Of a stretch of 7,408 bases of DNA, positions 5,307 to 7,408 are shown piece after piece; position 1 is the stretch's first letter; every line of letters begins with the position of its first letter. Source of the stretch: Planctomycetota bacterium (GTDB lineage Bacteria > Planctomycetota > B129-G9); the NCBI GenBank assembly GCA_030607235.1, contig JAUWEX010000046.1:1-7408 (forward strand), in the 5' to 3' direction. The position numbers and the translations under genes are program-made. The notes under the pieces were generated by a model, which was given only the letters and a program-made list of their open reading frames with translations, was not told the DNA's origin and searched no databases.

Positions 5307-5617
5307 TTTGGCACTCCTTTCTTGTCTGTGCGGGCCTCTTGTTTGAGGTCCAGCAACCTGTTGATCTTTTCTCGCCACGCGACGAGGGTTTCCTCATTCA
5401 GGTGGTAGTGGACGAAGTAGCCGCGCTTCTCGTCGATTACGAGGCCGGCGTCCCGCATGACGCGAAGATGCTGCGACACAGCGCCCTGCGTCACGTCCAG
5501 CCGGGCGGCTAATGCATTGACGCACAGCGCCCGGCCCTTCAGCATCTGCACAATCCGCACCCGCGTATCGACCGACAGCACCTTCAGCAGCCTCGCCATA
5601 TCCTTGGGGTCATTCAT
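5255..5617 (-). CDS. ArsR/SmtB-family winged-helix transcriptional regulator
   Basis: The product is 120 residues. The winged helix-turn-helix is clear: MARLLKVLSVDTRVRIVQML (7-26), the positioning helix ALCVNALAARLDVTQ (30-44), recognition helix GAVSQHLRVMRDAGLV (45-60), then the wing DEKRGYFVHYHL (62-73). Such proteins are dimeric repressors released by metals, metalloids or redox signals. The classical arsenic motif CVCDL is replaced by LCVNAL, leaving Cys32 plus a distal Cys105, so the sensed signal cannot be read from the sequence. The ATG at 5617 has GGAGA upstream; a longer GTG start at 5680 would run through the promoter and is less likely. It heads a minus-strand cluster with the cysteine-rich protein and the DsrE remnant and probably autoregulates it. 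The last 17 residues are basic and overlap the next gene. Confidence 0.88.
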   Translation of the reverse strand: MNDPKDMARLLKVLSVDTRVRIVQMLKGRALCVNALAARLDVTQGAVSQHLRVMRDAGLVIDEKRGYFVHYHLNEETLVAWREKINRLLDLKQEARTDKKGVPKCVVAMKRKKAVRNRKT

Positions 5618-5633
5618 TATAGTCTCCGCTAAT

Positions 5634-5662
5634 ATGCTATCACGCTGTCGCTGCAAAGTCAA
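5634..5662 (-). promoter_or_regulatory. Candidate promoter for the arsR cluster
   Basis: On the minus strand, TTGACT (5662-5657) is followed 17 bases later by TAGCAT (5639-5634). The start point would fall near 5627, at the ribosome-binding site, giving a very short leader. A small inverted repeat AAAT-G-ATTT overlaps the -35 region and could be part of a repressor site, but I see no long ArsR-type palindrome. Confidence 0.45.
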
Positions 5663-5762
5663 ATCATTTCTCGCTGACACACCTTGACAGAGTTAACAAC
5701 CCCGTTTGCACAGCACCCCGATCCGAGACTTCAAACTTTCGCCGGGTAAGCAGGAAGCAGGC

Positions 5763-5893
5763 GGGCAGTGCCCGGCGGGGAAGCCCCGCTGCAAATAGGG
5801 AAGTAACCACTCATTTCAATTGGCGCTGCGCTGCTTTTCGCCTTTTGGCGAAAAGGGCGCTTGCTTCCACTCACTGGCGAAACTTGTGCGCGG
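5763..5893 (+). repeat. Dispersed hairpin repeat, copy D
   Basis: It has the copy A and B layout: GC hairpins GGGCAGTGCCC (5763-5773) and GCGGGG/CCCCGC (5775-5789); AGGGAAGTAACCA (5797-5809); a large hairpin CTTTTCGCC/GGCGAAAAG (5834-5855, TTTT loop); then a tail from 5863 starting GCTTCCACTCACTGG. The tail matches copy B over its first 13 bases and CTTGT at the same spacing, then diverges. It lies upstream of arsR and in the opposite sense to it. Confidence 0.65.
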
Positions 5894-6004
5894 ATTCGCG
5901 ATGTGATTTTCCATCCCCAGCCGAGGGCGGCCGGGCCACATTATCCCGCGGAAAGGGACACATCCCTTTCCGCCTGAGGCGGACGGCTTTGCGGTCTGCT
6001 TCTA
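5894..6004. repeat. Palindrome-rich intergenic stretch with the first GGGACACATCC copy
   Basis: No gene is supported here. An 11-bp perfect hairpin GCGGAAAGGGA/TCCCTTTCCGC (5948-5973, loop CACA) carries the motif AAAGGGACACATCCC. A second hairpin CCGCC/GGCGG (5970-5982) overlaps it, and an imperfect GCGGAC/GTCTGC pair (about 5979-6000) follows. The upstream CCGAGGGCGGCCGGGCCACA (about 5921-5940) resembles GC-rich dispersed repeats I recall from uncultured planctomycete-like genomes. Two overlapping plus-strand open frames here are repeat-derived. Confidence 0.6.
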
Positions 6005-6117
6005 CTGAAAGGGACACATCCCTTCGCGCTGTCTAATCTCTAAATGCCTTAATTACAAGGACAGCAATCTCTGCATGAAAGCCTTTTCTTCCGCGAAGGA
6101 GGATGTGTCCCTTTCAG
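6005..6117. mobile_element. 113-bp MITE-like element with terminal inverted repeats
   Basis: The left end starts CTGAAAGGGACACATCC and continues CTTCGCG (6005-6028). The right end (6092-6117) is its inverted copy with two extra bases: read on the minus strand it starts CTGAAAGGGACACATCC and continues TCCTTCGCG. The arms are thus about 24-26 bp. The 63-base interior encodes nothing recognisable. No clear target-site duplication is visible. It could be a miniature element mobilised in trans by an IS or a REP-associated transposase. The direct-orientation extra copy of the motif at 5951 suggests that the repeat occurs elsewhere too. Confidence 0.6.
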
Positions 6118-6197
6118 ATCTCGACGAGTTCGTACTGCGCCGACCTCAAACCAATTTTCTCGCCGGGCCGTACCGGTGCGAAGTAAACTTTGCTCAT
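6114..6197 (-). pseudogene. Truncated 27-codon ORF ending inside the MITE-like element
   Basis: ATG at 6197-6195 opens a frame reading MSKVYFAPVRPGEKIGLRSA (residues 1-20) followed by QYELVEI and a TGA at 6116-6114. The TGA belongs to the first bases of the right inverted repeat of the 113-bp element, so the original gene probably continued and was cut. A plausible minus-strand promoter lies upstream at 6326-6354. The MSKVYF start recalls some DUF362 proteins, and GEKIGLRSAQYELV recalls small zinc-ribbon-like proteins; neither assignment is safe. It may be a gene remnant or a chance frame. Confidence 0.35.
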
Positions 6198-6325
6198 TTT
6201 CCGTGCCCTGGAAATGCGCGATCACGCGTCCAAAAAAATATGAGAATGCGTTTCCGTCTCAAACCAACCGCAACCTCGTTCGTATAGTGAAGCAACAGAC
6301 TACGGATGCCGGCGCTACTTGGGGT

Positions 6326-6354
6326 ATTATAGCATCGGACGCAAACAGTTGCAA
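6326..6354 (-). promoter_or_regulatory. Minus-strand promoter sharing its -35 hexamer
   Basis: On the minus strand, TTGCAA (6354-6349) is followed 17 bases later by TATAAT (6331-6326). It would drive transcription toward the truncated ORF at 6197. Because TTGCAA is its own reverse complement, it is the same hexamer used by the plus-strand promoter. Confidence 0.5.
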
Positions 6355-6376
6355 AAACCGCTCAATATACTATAAT
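6349..6376 (+). promoter_or_regulatory. Sigma-70 promoter for the large secreted-protein gene
   Basis: TTGCAA (6349-6354), 16 bases, then TATAAT (6371-6376). Transcription would start near 6383, giving a leader of about 63 bases. The leader contains a 6-bp hairpin GCCGGC/GCCGGC (6396-6413) of unknown meaning. Confidence 0.65.
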
Positions 6377-6445
6377 CCGAAGTTCATAGAATATGGCCGG
6401 CGGATGGGCCGGCACAAACAGGCACCAATTACGGAGGATGCCCAG

Positions 6446-7408
6446 ATGAAACCCGCAAGAATACTTGCCGCCACTTTGATATGCGTCATGGTTTTCGGTT
6501 TGCTCTGCGTTCAGGCCGCAACGACCAAAATCACGGTCAACGCCATCCAGGGTGAAAAGGCATACGCCAAAATCACCGGGATCGACGTCGAAAAAGGCAC
6601 TATCACGTTCGACAAACAGGTATACAAATGGACCGAACTTATGGACGTGAAACTCGCCGAAGCCGAACTCTCGCCGGTGGACTTCACAAAAAATCCCGCG
6701 CCGAAGAGCAAGTATCGCATTATCTTCCGCAACGGCAATCACATCCTCGGCAACATCGTCAACGGCAAGGTGATCGGGACCGACCTTTATCTCGAAGTCG
6801 CCCTCGAAACGAGCAACACCCCCGTACTGTATCTCGCCGGAACCGTCGCCGCGGTTCAAAACCTCGCACCGGAAGCGTACCGCCTCATGGCGCTGAACGA
6901 TCTCGTCCGCCAGGCGGAGAACACCCCCTTCGGCAAGATCCAGTTCAAAAACGAGTTAATCAATGCCAGCGGCCTGAAAAAAAAGTACAAAAATTCGCCC
7001 TCGGAATTCAACGAACACGCCCAGATTATGCTCGAGGAAAAAACCGCAACCATTCTGGAACGTGTTAACACGCGAACGAAGAGCGATTACTACTACAACA
7101 TCCCTCGCGAAAAGGGCGACAAGAAGGAATATCGCGGCACGGTTATCGATATCGTCGCAACGAAATCGGGGCTGAAAGTCTCCTTCAAAGACTCCCGCAC
7201 AAAGACGAAGATCACCAACAATCTTGACGCAATCTATGGGCTTTCCTTTAAGGATAACGGGATAAGCACGCCCAGGGGATTCGGGGCGAACCCGTACATA
7301 AAAATACTCACCCGCAAAGGCTCGATACTTACCGGCAAAATCGTTGGCTCGACCGACAAGTCCTTCACCATCGAGACGGACATCGGCACCAAGGACAATC
7401 AGGGTGCA
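6446..7408 (+). CDS. Secreted protein with duplicated beta-rich module (3' end outside window)
   Basis: The frame is open from the ATG at 6446 to the window edge, giving 321 codons without a stop. GGAGG at 6433-6437 lies eight bases upstream. Residues 1-24 form a Sec signal peptide (MKPAR, a hydrophobic core, cleavage near VQA-A). FGLLC lacks the small residue before Cys, so it is not a convincing lipobox. Two stretches look like copies of one module of about 80 residues. Copy one (41-118) begins AKITGIDVEKGTITF and includes YRIIFRNGNHILGNIV; copy two (231-312) begins GTVIDIVATKSGLKVSF and includes YIKILTRKGSILTGKIV. The linker (about 140-215) is helical and charged, with many Lys and Glu. 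I recognise no enzyme motif; a cell-envelope or extracellular structural or binding role is an inference from the export signal and repeats. Confidence 0.8.
   Translation, partial: MKPARILAATLICVMVFGLLCVQAATTKITVNAIQGEKAYAKITGIDVEKGTITFDKQVYKWTELMDVKLAEAELSPVDFTKNPAPKSKYRIIFRNGNHILGNIVNGKVIGTDLYLEVALETSNTPVLYLAGTVAAVQNLAPEAYRLMALNDLVRQAENTPFGKIQFKNELINASGLKKKYKNSPSEFNEHAQIMLEEKTATILERVNTRTKSDYYYNIPREKGDKKEYRGTVIDIVATKSGLKVSFKDSRTKTKITNNLDAIYGLSFKDNGISTPRGFGANPYIKILTRKGSILTGKIVGSTDKSFTIETDIGTKDNQGA

Noticed and set aside
2711..5893. CRISPR array or integron attC array
   Set aside because: The repeat copies are far apart, of variable sequence and interrupted by genes, with no regular spacers and no recognisable integrase core sites.
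5845..6036. Plus-strand 63-codon frame
   Set aside because: It is composed of repeat copy D, the GC-rich stretch and the GGGACACATCC hairpins, so it is repeat-derived and unlikely to be a gene.
6114..6197. Naming the truncated ORF as DUF362
   Set aside because: Only the MSKVYF start is similar; the rest does not clearly follow the family, so no family name is assigned.
6210..6260. Weak minus-strand terminator (GAGA ... TCTC followed by T-run)
   Set aside because: The stem is short with a three-base bulge, and it would lie between the proposed promoter and the ORF it serves, so evidence is insufficient.
6075..6287. Plus-strand 70-codon frame
   Set aside because: It crosses the right inverted repeat of the MITE-like element and shows no ribosome-binding site or recognisable motif.
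6446..6508. Lipoprotein signal in the large secreted protein
   Set aside because: Cys21 is preceded by Leu, where a lipobox needs Gly, Ala or Ser; an ordinary signal peptidase I site near VQA fits better.

Overview
The window looks like chromosomal DNA from an uncultured, flagellated, Gram-negative-type bacterium. It encodes a protein with a PEP-CTERM tail (VPEP, a membrane helix, then basic residues). It also has a FlgM anti-sigma factor behind a textbook sigma-28 promoter, and a large secreted protein built from repeated beta-rich modules. Hairpin-rich intergenic repeats are abundant. This combination is common in Planctomycetota and nearby uncultured phyla such as Hydrogenedentota, but the window alone does not settle the phylum. 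I see no rRNA, tRNA, CRISPR array or intact transposase.

Left block (1-2716, minus strand): a compact operon read right to left. From a promoter at 2688-2716 it encodes a gamma-class carbonic anhydrase, a cytidylate kinase-like protein, a GlcF/HdrD-type iron-sulfur protein that starts on TTG, and the first 10 codons of a further gene. Middle block (2711-4688, plus strand): a hairpin repeat; a near-consensus promoter with an adjoining perfect palindrome; a PEP-CTERM protein gene with a strong terminator; flgM with tandem sigma-70-like and sigma-28 promoters and its own terminator; and a stand-alone MetRS-beta type tRNA-binding protein.

Right-centre block (4689-5893): two adjacent copies of the hairpin repeat, then a minus-strand cluster of an ArsR-family repressor, an overlapping 52-residue cysteine-rich protein, and a decayed DsrE-like gene. 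A further repeat copy lies upstream of arsR. The cluster resembles a small metal- or sulfur-responsive operon that has lost its last gene.

Right block (5894-7408): a palindromic GGGACACATCC motif occurs three times. Two of the copies form the ends of a 113-bp MITE-like element that supplies the stop codon of a truncated 27-codon minus-strand ORF. That ORF and the large secreted-protein gene running off the right edge have divergent promoters sharing one palindromic TTGCAA -35 hexamer.

The most notable points are the four-copy hairpin repeat family, the MITE-like element and the ORF it truncates, the arsR/Cys-rich/dsrE-remnant cluster, and the promoter architectures. All functional statements rest on reading the sequence; no database search was run.
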